Below are positions 37,664 to 47,313 of a stretch of 62,596 nucleotides of DNA, one piece after another. Where the stretch lies: the NCBI GenBank assembly GCA_913058295.1, contig CAJXRD010000010.1, positions 1-62,596 on the forward strand. The letters are read 5' to 3'. Under the pieces are notes generated by a model, which was given only the letters and a program-made list of their open reading frames with translations, made no database searches and had not been told where the DNA came from. This stretch comes from an uncultured Flavobacteriales bacterium (GTDB lineage: Bacteria > Bacteroidota > Bacteroidia > Flavobacteriales > Flavobacteriaceae). A program made the translations under genes and the position numbers. Numbering within the stretch: position 1 is the first letter of the stretch; every line of letters starts with the position of its first letter.

Positions 37664-38434
37664 TTAATTAGAACTTCTAGTAGATGCTTTAATTTCACCA
37701 CTAATTCCGCTTAAGTCTTCTCTAAAACTCCACATTTCAGTTTGTTTTCCGATAGTTAGTTTTTCCCATTCGCTTAAAAATAATTTAAAACTTCCATTCC
37801 CATGAACCGCATCATAATTTTTTGGAAAATCACCATCTTGATTTAACCAACCAGAATTTTCATAAAAAGATACAAAAGCTAAATCTTTACCATCTTTATA
37901 ATTAGGAAACTCATTGGTATATAATCCATAGGGGTCCTCTGGATATTTTTCAGTCATAACTTTATTGATTTTTTTCATCAATTCAAGAACCTGAGGCTTC
38001 TTAAACCTTTCGATGTCGTACATGTCGACCAATAAGTTGTTTATAGTAAAGTCTTTTGGGAAGTTAGAAAGTTCAGGATAAAACCTCCAGTAAATTTGAT
38101 CTCCACCTGCAATGGTATAGGGTTCTATGTTTTTATTCCAATCTTCATCATGTCCCTCTTGTTGGGGTCTTTCATCAAATGCACTCCATGGAATTGGTCC
38201 CATTACCCATAAATATTTCCCATAATCTGGGCCATTGTTTATTTGGTAAATGCGCGATCCATACATCTCATCGGTATGGTATTTGTTATTATGATTTGCT
38301 ACACCAGATTCAAATTCATTAATGTATTTTGGATTAGCGGTCATCATGCCATTTTCTAGAACGGCATATTGGTTGTTGGTTTGGGATATTACCAAAAAAG
38401 GAATTAGTAACACCATGTAAAAAATAGCTCTCAT
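37664..38434 (-). CDS. secreted protein of unknown function
   Basis: A 256-residue protein with a signal peptide (MRAIFYMVLLIPFLVIS). It is rich in aromatic residues, for example YLWVMGPIPWSAFDERPQQEGHDEDWNKN and GGDQIYWRFYPE (described in parts, residues ~73-120). No catalytic motif is recognised. It has its own strong terminator, and TATCTTTA (near-consensus -7, minus strand 38463-38470) lies 29 bases upstream of the start, suggesting a single-gene unit. Confidence 0.75.
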   Translation of the reverse strand: MRAIFYMVLLIPFLVISQTNNQYAVLENGMMTANPKYINEFESGVANHNNKYHTDEMYGSRIYQINNGPDYGKYLWVMGPIPWSAFDERPQQEGHDEDWNKNIEPYTIAGGDQIYWRFYPELSNFPKDFTINNLLVDMYDIERFKKPQVLELMKKINKVMTEKYPEDPYGLYTNEFPNYKDGKDLAFVSFYENSGWLNQDGDFPKNYDAVHGNGSFKLFLSEWEKLTIGKQTEMWSFREDLSGISGEIKASTRSSN

Positions 38435-38535
38435 TTTTAATAGGGTTTAATGGTTATCCTTTTAAAGATACGAAATTATTATTAAGCAACTAATGTTTTG
38501 AAAATAAGAGGGAAGTCCAGTAAAACCAAGTGTTA

Positions 38536-38922
38536 TTATTCCTCAGCTTTTTTCTTTCTTTTGAAATAACTCACTAAAAAAAGCACTCCTACAATAAAAA
38601 GTGGAATAGTAATGGTTATAATTGTACCAAGACTCCTCCATAAAGAATGATCCATGTTATAATTCGTTTTAAATACATAGGGACTAAAACCCAAGCCTAA
38701 AATCATAAAAATAATACCACCTAATAATTCTTTTTTCCACGTAAATATTAGCAATAATAATAAGATTATTGGGAGTATAAGTTGCAATGTAAACTCACCT
38801 ATTTGTACCATAAAACCTTCTTCAGTTGTAAAAGCATCAAAGGCAGAAGAGCTTATAAAAAGTATGGAAAGGATACAAAGTATGCGTGGTAACCAATAGA
38901 AAAATTTAGGAGAATATTTCAT
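38536..38922 (-). CDS. four-helix membrane protein of unknown function
   Basis: A 128-residue protein with hydrophobic segments at about 11-27, 43-61, 67-83 and 98-118, and a basic-acidic tail (FKRKKKAEE). I recognise no named family, though DUF7670-like small membrane proteins look similar. It stands alone between two other minus-strand genes. Confidence 0.65.
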   Translation of the reverse strand: MKYSPKFFYWLPRILCILSILFISSSAFDAFTTEEGFMVQIGEFTLQLILPIILLLLLIFTWKKELLGGIIFMILGLGFSPYVFKTNYNMDHSLWRSLGTIITITIPLFIVGVLFLVSYFKRKKKAEE

Positions 38923-39070
38923 AATAGGAATTGTGTTTAGATCTGATACTAAGATATAAATAACTTAAAATAAAACAATAGGTTGGGATTGAATAAATGT
39001 TTTAGACTTTAAAAAATCTTCCTACTAATTGGTTTTTTAATTATAACAAAGAAATTGAAATGTCTAAAAT

Positions 39071-39102
39071 AAAAAAGACCGCTTTACAAAGCGGTCTTTT
39101 TT
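39071..39102. terminator. bidirectional terminator
   Basis: GACCGCTT (39077-39084) pairs with AAGCGGTC (39089-39096) around TACA, with A6 on the left and T6 on the right. It serves the outer-membrane protein gene at 39122 on the minus strand. Confidence 0.9.
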
Positions 39103-39121
39103 ATTTTATTTATAGATTATA

Positions 39122-39754
39122 TTAAGATCCAACACGGAAAACCAATCCCCCACTTACATATCCTACTATAGTAGATCCTGAGACGCTAACTCCACTGCCG
39201 CCACTACCTACATAAACACCACCCCAAGTTACAGGAACCATCATGCCTCCTTGTAAATTTAAGCCTACACTTTCTGTAAACATAATATTTACACCTCCTT
39301 TAAATGCAAATGCAAATTTTGAGTTATTGTCAATGTTATAATTAACAATATCATAATTCACATTGTCATTAGATAAAAATACTACACCTAAAGATCCTCC
39401 AAAAAATGGCTTGACCATTCCATCACCAAAATATCTATTTACTCCAATCATCACCCAATCCGCATAAACATCGGTTAATCTGTCTTCAGTAGGGCTTATT
39501 ATTATATCTCTAATTTTTAATTCGGTACTGTGATGAATATAAGATAATTCAACCATCATATCGTCATCAGCTTCCACACCAACTGTGATTCCAAATTGAT
39601 CACTACTAGAAATTTTCAAATAATTGCTTACACCATAATTAAGTTTAGAGCCAAATTGGTATCCATATGTTGGTGTTATTTCTACAACCTGTGACCAGGA
39701 AGTAGTTGCAAAAAGAAAAGTAATAGAAAAAAGGAATAGTAATTTTGTTTTCAT
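39122..39754 (-). CDS. outer-membrane beta-barrel protein
   Basis: A 210-residue protein with a signal peptide (MKTKLLFLFSITFLFATTSWS). It has alternating beta-strand pattern: GVNRYFGDGMVKPFFGGSLG in the middle and a glycine/valine-rich end (GYVSGGLVFRVGS). It fits the small OmpA/OmpW-like barrels annotated as porin-family or outer-membrane beta-barrel proteins. The ligand is unknown. Confidence 0.75.
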   Translation of the reverse strand: MKTKLLFLFSITFLFATTSWSQVVEITPTYGYQFGSKLNYGVSNYLKISSSDQFGITVGVEADDDMMVELSYIHHSTELKIRDIIISPTEDRLTDVYADWVMIGVNRYFGDGMVKPFFGGSLGVVFLSNDNVNYDIVNYNIDNNSKFAFAFKGGVNIMFTESVGLNLQGGMMVPVTWGGVYVGSGGSGVSVSGSTIVGYVSGGLVFRVGS

Positions 39755-39892
39755 AATGTTGGTTTTAATTAGATTAAGTGCCGATTTAGCAATAAAAGTT
39801 TCATTTACGAATATACTATTTTATGGTAAACTTTGAGATTTGAAATTAAAATATAAAATTAACCTTTCTATAATTCCCTAGTTCAAAAATAC

Positions 39893-39923
39893 TTTGCTAC
39901 TCCTTTTTCAATTGTTATCTTTG
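39893..39923 (+). promoter_or_regulatory. promoter of ffh
   Basis: The clearest promoter in the window: TTTG (39893-39896), 19 bases, then TATCTTTG (39916-39923), a full match to the Bacteroidota consensus. The leader of about 90 bases contains a perfect hairpin, GAATTTC (39969-39975) with GAAATTC (39985-39991). Confidence 0.85.
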
Positions 39924-40015
39924 CATCTTTAAACTTCTAAGCTAAAGCTGGGAAGTATTCAATTTTCAGAATTTCAGAAAAAAAGAAATTCAAAATAAAA
40001 AATAGCAGAAAGAAA

Positions 40016-41347
40016 ATGTTCGATAATTTAAGTGAAAAATTAGATAAAGCACTCCACGTTCTTAAAGGTCATGGAAGTATTACTGAAGTAAATGTAGCTG
40101 AGACTCTTAAGGAGGTTAGACGTGCCTTATTAGATGCCGATGTTAATTTTAAAATAGCCAAACAATTTACCAATAGGGTTAAGGAAAAAGCATTAGGTCA
40201 GGACGTACTTACTTCTTTACAGCCAGGACAGTTAATGGTAAAGTTGGTAAAAGATGAGCTTACCGAATTAATGGGTGGGGATACTGAAGGTATTAATCTT
40301 GGAGGTTCCCCTTCAGTTATTTTAATGTCTGGATTACAAGGTAGTGGTAAAACTACTTTTTCAGGAAAACTGGCTAACTTTCTTAAAACAAAAAAATCTA
40401 AAAAACCGTTATTAGTAGCTTGTGATATTTATCGTCCTGCTGCAATTAATCAACTACACGTAGTAGGGGATCAAATTGGTGTGGAGGTTTTTAGTGATGT
40501 AGAAAATAAAAACCCTGTAGATATTGCTCAAAAAGCAATTGCATATGCCAAAGAAAATGGTCATAATGTAGTTATTGTCGATACTGCTGGTCGTCTTGCA
40601 ATCGATGAGGCAATGATGACAGAAATTGAAAATGTGCATAAAGCGATTCAACCACAAGAAACTTTATTTGTGGTAGATTCTATGACAGGTCAAGATGCTG
40701 TGAATACTGCTAAAACTTTTAATGATCGCTTAAATTTTGATGGAGTTGTTCTAACAAAATTGGATGGTGACACTAGAGGTGGAGCTGCTATTTCGATAAA
40801 AAGTGTGGTAGATAAGCCAATTAAATTTATCGGTACTGGGGAGAAAATGGAAGCAATTGATGTTTTCCATCCTTCTCGTATGGCAGATCGTATTTTGGGA
40901 ATGGGAGATGTTGTTTCTTTAGTGGAAAGAGCTCAAGAACAATTTGATGAAGAAGAAGCTCGAAGACTTCAGAAGAAAATAGCAAAAAATCAATTTGGAT
41001 TTGATGATTTTTTAAAACAAATTCAGCAGGTTAAAAAGATGGGGAATATGAAAGACCTTATCGGAATGATACCTGGTGCTGGAAAAGCAATGAAGGATGT
41101 AGATATTGATGATGATGCTTTTAAAGGAATTGAGGCGATTATCCATTCGATGACTCCAGAAGAAAGGTCTAATCCTACTTTAATAAATGCCAGTAGAAAA
41201 AAACGAATTGGAAAAGGAAGTGGAACTTCGGTACAAGAAGTAAACCAATTAATGAAACAATTCAATCAGATGAGTAAGATGATGAAAATGATGCAAGGCG
41301 GAGGTGGTCGTAAGATGATGCAAGCTATGAAAGGAATGAGACAATAA
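40016..41347 (+). CDS. ffh: signal recognition particle protein Ffh
   Basis: The SRP54-type GTPase that delivers nascent membrane proteins to SecY. The 443 residues have an N domain, a G domain with GLQGSGKTTFSGKLA (about 105-119), DTAGRLAID and TKLDGDTRGGAA, and a methionine-rich M domain (QMSKMMKMMQGGGGRKMMQAMKG at the end) that binds signal sequences and 4.5S RNA. It is followed by folD after 48 bases. Confidence 0.98.
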   Translation: MFDNLSEKLDKALHVLKGHGSITEVNVAETLKEVRRALLDADVNFKIAKQFTNRVKEKALGQDVLTSLQPGQLMVKLVKDELTELMGGDTEGINLGGSPSVILMSGLQGSGKTTFSGKLANFLKTKKSKKPLLVACDIYRPAAINQLHVVGDQIGVEVFSDVENKNPVDIAQKAIAYAKENGHNVVIVDTAGRLAIDEAMMTEIENVHKAIQPQETLFVVDSMTGQDAVNTAKTFNDRLNFDGVVLTKLDGDTRGGAAISIKSVVDKPIKFIGTGEKMEAIDVFHPSRMADRILGMGDVVSLVERAQEQFDEEEARRLQKKIAKNQFGFDDFLKQIQQVKKMGNMKDLIGMIPGAGKAMKDVDIDDDAFKGIEAIIHSMTPEERSNPTLINASRKKRIGKGSGTSVQEVNQLMKQFNQMSKMMKMMQGGGGRKMMQAMKGMRQ

Positions 41348-41395
41348 TCAGTTTTTACCCCAACACAAAATCCTAAACTTTAAAACCTTTTACTT

Positions 41396-42277
41396 ATGAT
41401 ATTATTAGACGGAAAAAAAACCTCAAACGATATAAAAGAAGAAATTGCAATTGCAGTAGATGGTATGAAAGAGAGAGGTGAAAAAGTTCCTCATTTGGCT
41501 GCTATATTAGTAGGGGAGGATGGAGCTAGTCTAACTTATGTAGGGTCTAAAGTTCGTGCTTGCGAACGAGTTGGTTTTGAATCTACTTTGGTTCAAATGC
41601 CAGACACAACTTCGGAAGAAGAATTATTAAATACCATAAACGATCTTAATACAAATGATGCGATAGATGGTTTTATAGTTCAGTTGCCTTTACCAAAACA
41701 TATCGATGAACAAAAGGTGTTAATGGCGGTGAATCCTAATAAAGATGTGGATGGATTTCATCCAGAAAACTTTGGTAAAATGGCATTGGATATGGATAGC
41801 TTTATTCCGGCAACTCCATTTGGAATATTACAGTTATTAGAAAGGTATGAAGTAGAAACCAAAGGAAAAAATACGGTAGTTATAGGAAGAAGCCATATTG
41901 TTGGAAGGCCAATGAGTATCTTAATGAGTCAAAAAGGTCCAGCAGGAAATAGTACTGTAACACTAACACATAGCCATACTAAAAACCTGTCAGAAATCAC
42001 AAAGCAAGCCGATATTATTGTTGTAGCCCTAGGGATTCCAGAATTCTTAAAAGGAGATATGGTTAAAGATGGGGTTGTGATAGTTGATGTTGGAATTAGT
42101 AGAGTTCCGGACGCTTCAAAAAAGCGTGGTTATGCAATTAAAGGCGATGTTGCTTTTGATGAGGTTAGTAAAAAGTCTTCATTTATAACTCCTGTACCAG
42201 GTGGCGTAGGGCCAATGACTATTGCAATGTTGCTTAAAAACACATTGATTGCAAGAGAACGTTTGGCGAATTTATAA
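41396..42277 (+). CDS. folD: methylenetetrahydrofolate dehydrogenase/cyclohydrolase FolD
   Basis: A bifunctional enzyme interconverting one-carbon tetrahydrofolate forms. The 293 residues show the catalytic lysine region TYVGSKVRACERVGF (about 51-65), QLPLPKHI, the NAD(P)-binding GRSHIVGRPMS, and TPVPGGVGPMTIAML. It is downstream of ffh in the same direction and converges with the AI-2E transporter gene with 1 base between stops. Confidence 0.97.
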   Translation: MILLDGKKTSNDIKEEIAIAVDGMKERGEKVPHLAAILVGEDGASLTYVGSKVRACERVGFESTLVQMPDTTSEEELLNTINDLNTNDAIDGFIVQLPLPKHIDEQKVLMAVNPNKDVDGFHPENFGKMALDMDSFIPATPFGILQLLERYEVETKGKNTVVIGRSHIVGRPMSILMSQKGPAGNSTVTLTHSHTKNLSEITKQADIIVVALGIPEFLKGDMVKDGVVIVDVGISRVPDASKKRGYAIKGDVAFDEVSKKSSFITPVPGGVGPMTIAMLLKNTLIARERLANL

Positions 42278-42278
42278 G

Positions 42279-43295
42279 CTATATTAATTTTTCCTCTCCA
42301 TATTCCTTTTGATATATTTTCAGTAAAATAAAGAATAGGGAAATAAATAATGGTCCAAAAATAAGTCCAATAAACCCAAAAAGAGGCACCCCAATAATTA
42401 CTCCAATAAGGGTGAGTAATGGATGGACATCATCTAGTTTTTTAAGCACGTAAATTCTAATAATATTATCTGTAGTACCTACGATAGCAAAACCATAAAT
42501 TAAAATCCCCCATGCTTCAAAATCATTTCCACTTGCTAGTGTGATTATAAAAACGGGTAATATTCCAACAAGTGTTCCTACAAAAGGAATCATAGAGCCA
42601 ATTATAATAATTACAAACCAAAAAAGTGGATTTTCAATTCCGAAGATATAAAACCCAATAAGGGCTACAATACCTTGTGCAATTGCAACAATAGGTATTC
42701 CTATTGCATTAGAACGAACCATTTTTTTACTCTCTTTAATTACCAAGTTTAAATTGATCTCATTAAAAGGAATAAAGCTGAGTATTGTTTTACTTAAACC
42801 ATCAGGGTTTGTAAATAAATAATAAAGTAGAAAATACATAATTGCTACTGCAATAATTATGTTGAAAGAGCTACCTATTAATAATGGAATGTTTTCTGAT
42901 AACCATGAACTAATTGAAGAAACATCAATATCTGAATAAAAATCATAACCTAATTGTTCTTCAAAAGTTTGGATATGATCTTGTAGTGCTGAAAAAAGTT
43001 TTTCAGAATTATTTACTGCATGACTTATTTTATTTCTCATCATAAAGATCATTCCAGCTATAGGTATTAAAATTCCTATAAAAGAAATAATCATTAAAAA
43101 CGATGCGGCAATGGAAGGTTTCCAGCCTTTTTTAACCAATTTCGAATTCCAATTACGCATTAAAACATAAATTGTAATTGCACCCAAAACACCAGATAAG
43201 TAGGGAAGTAATTCTGCAAATATTAATAGTCCAATTATTCCTAGAATAAGAAGTACTAATATTTGGCGTATGATTTTTGGGTTAATTGAATTCAT
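42279..43295 (-). CDS. AI-2E family transporter (PerM-like)
   Basis: A 338-residue polytopic membrane protein of about eight helices with the family pattern: paired N-terminal helices (ILVLLILGIIGLLIFAELLPYL) and the later GIPIVAIAQGIVALIGFYIFG, MIPFVGTLVGILPVFI and PLFGFIGLIFGPLF. Members range from autoinducer exporters to sodium/proton antiporters, so the substrate is not predictable. The stop of the methyltransferase gene abuts its ATG directly (TAAATG), implying coupling. Confidence 0.85.
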   Translation of the reverse strand: MNSINPKIIRQILVLLILGIIGLLIFAELLPYLSGVLGAITIYVLMRNWNSKLVKKGWKPSIAASFLMIISFIGILIPIAGMIFMMRNKISHAVNNSEKLFSALQDHIQTFEEQLGYDFYSDIDVSSISSWLSENIPLLIGSSFNIIIAVAIMYFLLYYLFTNPDGLSKTILSFIPFNEINLNLVIKESKKMVRSNAIGIPIVAIAQGIVALIGFYIFGIENPLFWFVIIIIGSMIPFVGTLVGILPVFIITLASGNDFEAWGILIYGFAIVGTTDNIIRIYVLKKLDDVHPLLTLIGVIIGVPLFGFIGLIFGPLFISLFFILLKIYQKEYGEEKLI

Positions 43296-44909
43296 TTATT
43301 CTTTTAAATAATTTATACTGACGGTTGCTAATTCATTGTTTGGGAATTTTGAAAAATGTTTATCCACAGTTTGAATTCCAATTTCTTTTAATACTTTCTG
43401 AAAAACTTCTAACTCTACAATAAATTGGTCTGAAAAACCATGCGTAGCATCATAGGCTGTTGCAGCTGTAAGTCCTATGTTCTTTGCGGTTATGTTTGGA
43501 TTAATGGTATGTAGTTCAATAACAAGTAACCCAAATTTTTTAATAAAAGGAGCCCATTTCTCAAAATGCTCTTTTAAATTTTGCTCCACCATTGCATTGC
43601 TTAATCGTTTTCCGCAACTAACAAATGCTCCAGTGGAATTACTTATTCTATTGCTATCTATCAAAGATGGTTGCGACCAAGGCCTGTTATGGTCTAAAAA
43701 AGTTCTTACATTTAAAAGCTCACTCAATTTAATATTATAATTGGCATTAATGTCTTCTTGCAATTGCATAGGATTTCCAATATCTCCCCAAATTACTTTA
43801 GCCCAAATATCTGCTTTAACTAAATTAGATCGAGTTACTTTAAGCGCCGCCTTATTATAATCTACACCAACTAAAAATAAAGGATGCTCTTCTAGTAAAG
43901 GCCCTCTTTTGGTTCGTTGTTCAATCACTTCAAATAAATGAATTAAAAAGGCGCCATTACCACAGCCCATATCTAGTATGCCTTTGGGTTGTTCCTCAAT
44001 AGGTTTGTTAAAAAGCGCAATAATAATCTCATCAATTTTTTTGAAATATGCCGAATGTGCACCACCAGATCCCCAAACATTCATTTCTCTATCTACGTGA
44101 ATTTCAATTGAATTAGGAATAGAACTCCTTAATATATTAGCATTGCCAAACATTAATTCTTCCACACGTCTAAACGTTGGTATATAGGATACAGTAACTC
44201 CATAGGCAGAAGAACGTCTTGCAAAAAAGAAACCTTTGTTTGTAAATTTATAATGTTCGTTGTTTTTAGTAAACCAACCTATATAATGTAAGAAATCTAA
44301 AATTTTGGAAAAGCCTTCAGGATCTTCATGAAATTCTTCAGCACTAAAAGAAGCTTCCATAAAGTATTTGTGAAACATTCCGTCCATTCCTAAAAACACA
44401 GTAATAGGTCCTACTAATACCCCTTCGATATGATGAAATATTTGTTCTTGAATTAAGAGCTCATGTTTGTCTTTAGAGGTAGGGTGGTATTCTTCGTTTT
44501 TATATTTAATAAAAATTCTATTTAAAACAGAAAACTGTTCCTTATCTAAACTTCTTGGGTGAAATTCTTCAGAAATTTTTAAAAAATGAACGACATCCTT
44601 ATAGCGATCTGCAAGGTTAAAAGCGAATTCACTATTCTCGTTTTTTGATATTTGAATTGTATTTGTGGAAGAGTCAACATCATATTGTAACCAACCCTGC
44701 GAGGCTAGCATTCGTAAGCCAACATTTAAGTATCCTTCGTTTGCTTTAAATGTTGAAGTGATTTCTTCAAGCTGAAAACTTTCTTTGGTAAGAATATAGT
44801 CCAGCACCCCTTTTTCTTTTAATGAATACGCAACCGGTGCTAGGGCAATTCCGTCTAAATGTCTAAATAGCTCTTCACGGAATTTATTTTTTTCTTCTTT
44901 AGATAACAT
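43296..44909 (-). CDS. class I SAM-dependent methyltransferase with two winged-helix units
   Basis: A 537-residue protein. Residues ~12-80 and ~155-225 look like a duplicated winged-helix dimerisation module (RHLDGIALAPVAYSLKEKGVLDYIL versus FHHIEGVLVGPITVFLGMDGMFHKYF in outline). The Rossmann methyltransferase domain follows, with motif I GILDMGCGNGAFL at 310-322 and motif II FLVGVDYN near 355. Similar proteins are labelled AprA-related methyltransferases after a polyketide-synthase domain, as I recall; no synthase is present here. It is coupled to the downstream AI-2E gene. Confidence 0.8.
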   Translation of the reverse strand: MLSKEEKNKFREELFRHLDGIALAPVAYSLKEKGVLDYILTKESFQLEEITSTFKANEGYLNVGLRMLASQGWLQYDVDSSTNTIQISKNENSEFAFNLADRYKDVVHFLKISEEFHPRSLDKEQFSVLNRIFIKYKNEEYHPTSKDKHELLIQEQIFHHIEGVLVGPITVFLGMDGMFHKYFMEASFSAEEFHEDPEGFSKILDFLHYIGWFTKNNEHYKFTNKGFFFARRSSAYGVTVSYIPTFRRVEELMFGNANILRSSIPNSIEIHVDREMNVWGSGGAHSAYFKKIDEIIIALFNKPIEEQPKGILDMGCGNGAFLIHLFEVIEQRTKRGPLLEEHPLFLVGVDYNKAALKVTRSNLVKADIWAKVIWGDIGNPMQLQEDINANYNIKLSELLNVRTFLDHNRPWSQPSLIDSNRISNSTGAFVSCGKRLSNAMVEQNLKEHFEKWAPFIKKFGLLVIELHTINPNITAKNIGLTAATAYDATHGFSDQFIVELEVFQKVLKEIGIQTVDKHFSKFPNNELATVSINYLKE

Positions 44910-44987
44910 TAAGCCTTTTTTAATATAGATTAGTTCTTGTAAAAATAGAGAAAAAAATGAAAGGAGATTTTAAGACTTCTATTAATG

Positions 44988-45016
44988 CAAAAAACCCTCA
45001 TAAATGAAGGTTTTTA
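44988..45016 (-). terminator. terminator downstream of the 194-residue lipoprotein gene
   Basis: The sequences at 44990-45001 and 45004-45015 are complementary except for one position, which becomes a G-U pair on the minus strand, followed there by a T run. It lies 20 bases past the lipoprotein stop. Confidence 0.75.
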
Positions 45017-45036
45017 AATTTTTGTTTGAATAATTT

Positions 45037-45621
45037 TTATTCTATTTCTGCAGATTCTAAATCATCAATTTTCCATGAAAGTATTAAATACTTAATTTTT
45101 GCTTCATCAGGAATATTAACTGCATCGATTACAAAATTTGGGTTGTACCTTAAGTTTTCTGGTAATTCCTTTTTGTCGATGTTTATAAAAAGATCACTAT
45201 CTTCTAAAAACACTACCACTGTACTTAATGTAGTTTCAATATTCGAAATTTTATAATTGTCTTTTACATCTTTAAATGTGCTGTTTATATTCAGTCCTTT
45301 AATAGTTTTATAGCGATCGTCAAAAAATTGAAAATTTGAGATTAAAGATTCTGGATCATAATTATCTCTTGGTGAGATAAGCATTAGTTTTTTCCCTCCT
45401 TTTTCATAGATCTCAACTTCTCCTACAGTAGAGGATTCATTTTGTCTAGGGTTTAGTCTTACAATGGAGTCCATTGCAAAAATAGAATCTATTTGTTTTA
45501 TTTTCATTCCTATAGTTAAATGACCTACAGTGCTATTTGAAATTAAAAAGGCATCCTTTTCTTCTGCACATTGAATGAATAGTAGAAGTGTTAAAATGCT
45601 TATTGTTATTGATTTAATCAT
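45037..45621 (-). CDS. lipoprotein of unknown function
   Basis: A 194-residue product with a lipoprotein signal (MIKSITISILTLLLFIQ, then Cys18). The mature part starts with a segment VGHLTIGMKIKQIDSIF, a pattern seen in small exported proteins annotated as hypothetical. No catalytic residues stand out. It has an exact -7 box at 45650-45657 and its own terminator. Confidence 0.72.
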   Translation of the reverse strand: MIKSITISILTLLLFIQCAEEKDAFLISNSTVGHLTIGMKIKQIDSIFAMDSIVRLNPRQNESSTVGEVEIYEKGGKKLMLISPRDNYDPESLISNFQFFDDRYKTIKGLNINSTFKDVKDNYKISNIETTLSTVVVFLEDSDLFINIDKKELPENLRYNPNFVIDAVNIPDEAKIKYLILSWKIDDLESAEIE

Positions 45622-45649
45622 TAGTGTTGTTTCGTTAATTATTGAATGC

Positions 45650-45657
45650 CAAATTTA
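45650..45657 (-). promoter_or_regulatory. -7 element for the 194-residue lipoprotein gene
   Basis: TAAATTTG on the minus strand matches TAnnTTTG exactly, about 28 bases before the ATG. No TTG is evident at 17-23 bases upstream, and the box lies only 26 bases before the HerA-like gene's stop. Confidence 0.45.
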
Positions 45658-45682
45658 ATAAAATTGAATTGGAAAACTCTTT

Positions 45683-47209
45683 TTATTTTATCATTTTACC
45701 TAATATTCCTAATACTCCTCTTATCACTGTAGCACTGGTAAGTATTTTAATGAAAGGGTTTAGTTTTGTGCTTTTTCGTGAAGATGAACGGGAAGAGGTT
45801 CTTTTTACACTTTCTTTTTCTTTTCGTGCCTTTTTAATGACTTCTTCATCGTTAGCAATTTCAATTTTTTCATTCAATAATTCATAAGCACTTTCGCGAT
45901 CTATTTCTTTATCATATTTTGGAATCAGTTTTGAAGTATCTAAAACTTCTTGTAATTCATTGTCCTCTAAAACATCCATTCTGCTCATAGGAGCTCTTAG
46001 TAAAGTTGCAGCTAAAGGAGTAGGTCTTCCTTTTTCATTTAATGCAGTAACTAATGCTTCGCCAATTCCTAGTTTAGTTAATACTTCATCTGTTTTATAA
46101 TAAGAAGAAATAGGGTAGTTTTCTGCGGTCATTTTAATGGCCTTTCGGTCTTTTGCTGTAAATGCCCTTAAAGCATGTTGGATTTTTAAGCCTAACTGAC
46201 TTAATACTGCATCTGGGACATCGGTTGGGTTTTGTGTTACAAAATATAGACCAACACCCTTAGAGCGAATTAATTTTACAATGCTTTCAATTTGATTGAG
46301 TAACGCTTTACTAGCTTCATTAAATATTAGATGAGCTTCGTCGATAAATATCACCAACTCTGGTCTCCCACTATCTCCTTGCTCTGGAAAAGTAGCGTAA
46401 ATTTCAGCCAATAGACTTAACATAAAAGTGGAGAACAACTGGGGTCTATCCTGAATATCTGTTAAACGAACAATATTGATGAAACCCATTCCATTTTCAT
46501 CAATTCGCAATAAATCATCAGTATCGAATGACTTTTCTCCAAAAAACAAATCTCCTCCTTGTTGTTCTAAAGCAACAATTTTCCTTAGTATTGATCCTGT
46601 AGAAGAAGAAGAAATTCGACCATATTCTTCTGTAAGTTCTTTTTTCCCTTCGCCAGTAGCATATTGTAGAACCTTTTTAAAGTCTTTTAAATCTAATAAT
46701 GGATATTTATTGTCGTCACAAAATTTAAATAAAACCGAAATTATTCCAGCTTGTGTCTCACTAACATTCAAAATTCTAGAAAGAAGTATAGGGCCAAATT
46801 CACTAACAGTTGCTCTTAGTTTAACACCCCCTTGTTTAGAAAGAGTTAAAATTTCAACTGGAAATTTTTTGGCTTCAAAAGGAATCCCAATTTTTTGATG
46901 TCGTTCGTCGATCTTCGGATGTCCTGGACTTGGTTTTGCGATTCCACTTAAATCCCCTTTCATATCCATAAGCAATACTGGAATACCTTTCTCTGAAAGA
47001 TTTTCTGCCATTACTTGTAATGTCTTCGTTTTTCCAGTCCCAGTAGCCCCAGCAATTAAACCATGACGATTTAAAGTTTTAAGTGGAATTTTAACGAAAG
47101 CATTGGTTATCGCTTCTTCATCTAACATTGCTGCGCCAAGGATAATGAATTCCCCTTTGGTTTTATTTCCTTCCGTAATAAAATCAAAAAAAGTTGCTTT
47201 ATTTGTCAT
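45683..47209 (-). CDS. HerA-like/DUF853 ATPase
   Basis: A 508-residue ATPase of the HerA-FtsK type, related to E. coli YjgR. The Walker A is in GLIAGATGTGKTKTLQ (about 50-65) and the Walker B in ELVIFIDEAHLIF (about 284-296). The Q-loop and sensor region follow with LYFVTQNPTDVPDAVLSQLGLKIQHALRAF in outline. The C-terminus has a basic serine-rich stretch and a short hydrophobic end. The role of this stand-alone subfamily is unclear; no NurA nuclease is adjacent. Confidence 0.87.
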   Translation of the reverse strand: MTNKATFFDFITEGNKTKGEFIILGAAMLDEEAITNAFVKIPLKTLNRHGLIAGATGTGKTKTLQVMAENLSEKGIPVLLMDMKGDLSGIAKPSPGHPKIDERHQKIGIPFEAKKFPVEILTLSKQGGVKLRATVSEFGPILLSRILNVSETQAGIISVLFKFCDDNKYPLLDLKDFKKVLQYATGEGKKELTEEYGRISSSSTGSILRKIVALEQQGGDLFFGEKSFDTDDLLRIDENGMGFINIVRLTDIQDRPQLFSTFMLSLLAEIYATFPEQGDSGRPELVIFIDEAHLIFNEASKALLNQIESIVKLIRSKGVGLYFVTQNPTDVPDAVLSQLGLKIQHALRAFTAKDRKAIKMTAENYPISSYYKTDEVLTKLGIGEALVTALNEKGRPTPLAATLLRAPMSRMDVLEDNELQEVLDTSKLIPKYDKEIDRESAYELLNEKIEIANDEEVIKKARKEKESVKRTSSRSSSRKSTKLNPFIKILTSATVIRGVLGILGKMIK

Positions 47210-47300
47210 CGTAATATTTTCCTTAAAAATACTAATTGTCTTCCAGTAATAAGCAAAAATTTTAATTCTATAAACATATAATTATTCCCTCTTTAAAAAT

Positions 47301-47308
47301 TATCTTTG
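47301..47308 (+). promoter_or_regulatory. -7 element overlapping the queE start
   Basis: TATCTTTG matches TAnnTTTG exactly and ends 5 bases before the ATG at 47314. Transcription would begin at or within a few bases of the start codon. Confidence 0.55.
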
Positions 47309-47313
47309 CCCCG

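Noticed and set aside
43477-43740. 87-residue plus-strand frame over the methyltransferase gene
   Set aside because: Lies wholly inside a well-supported minus-strand gene, without promoter or recognisable content.
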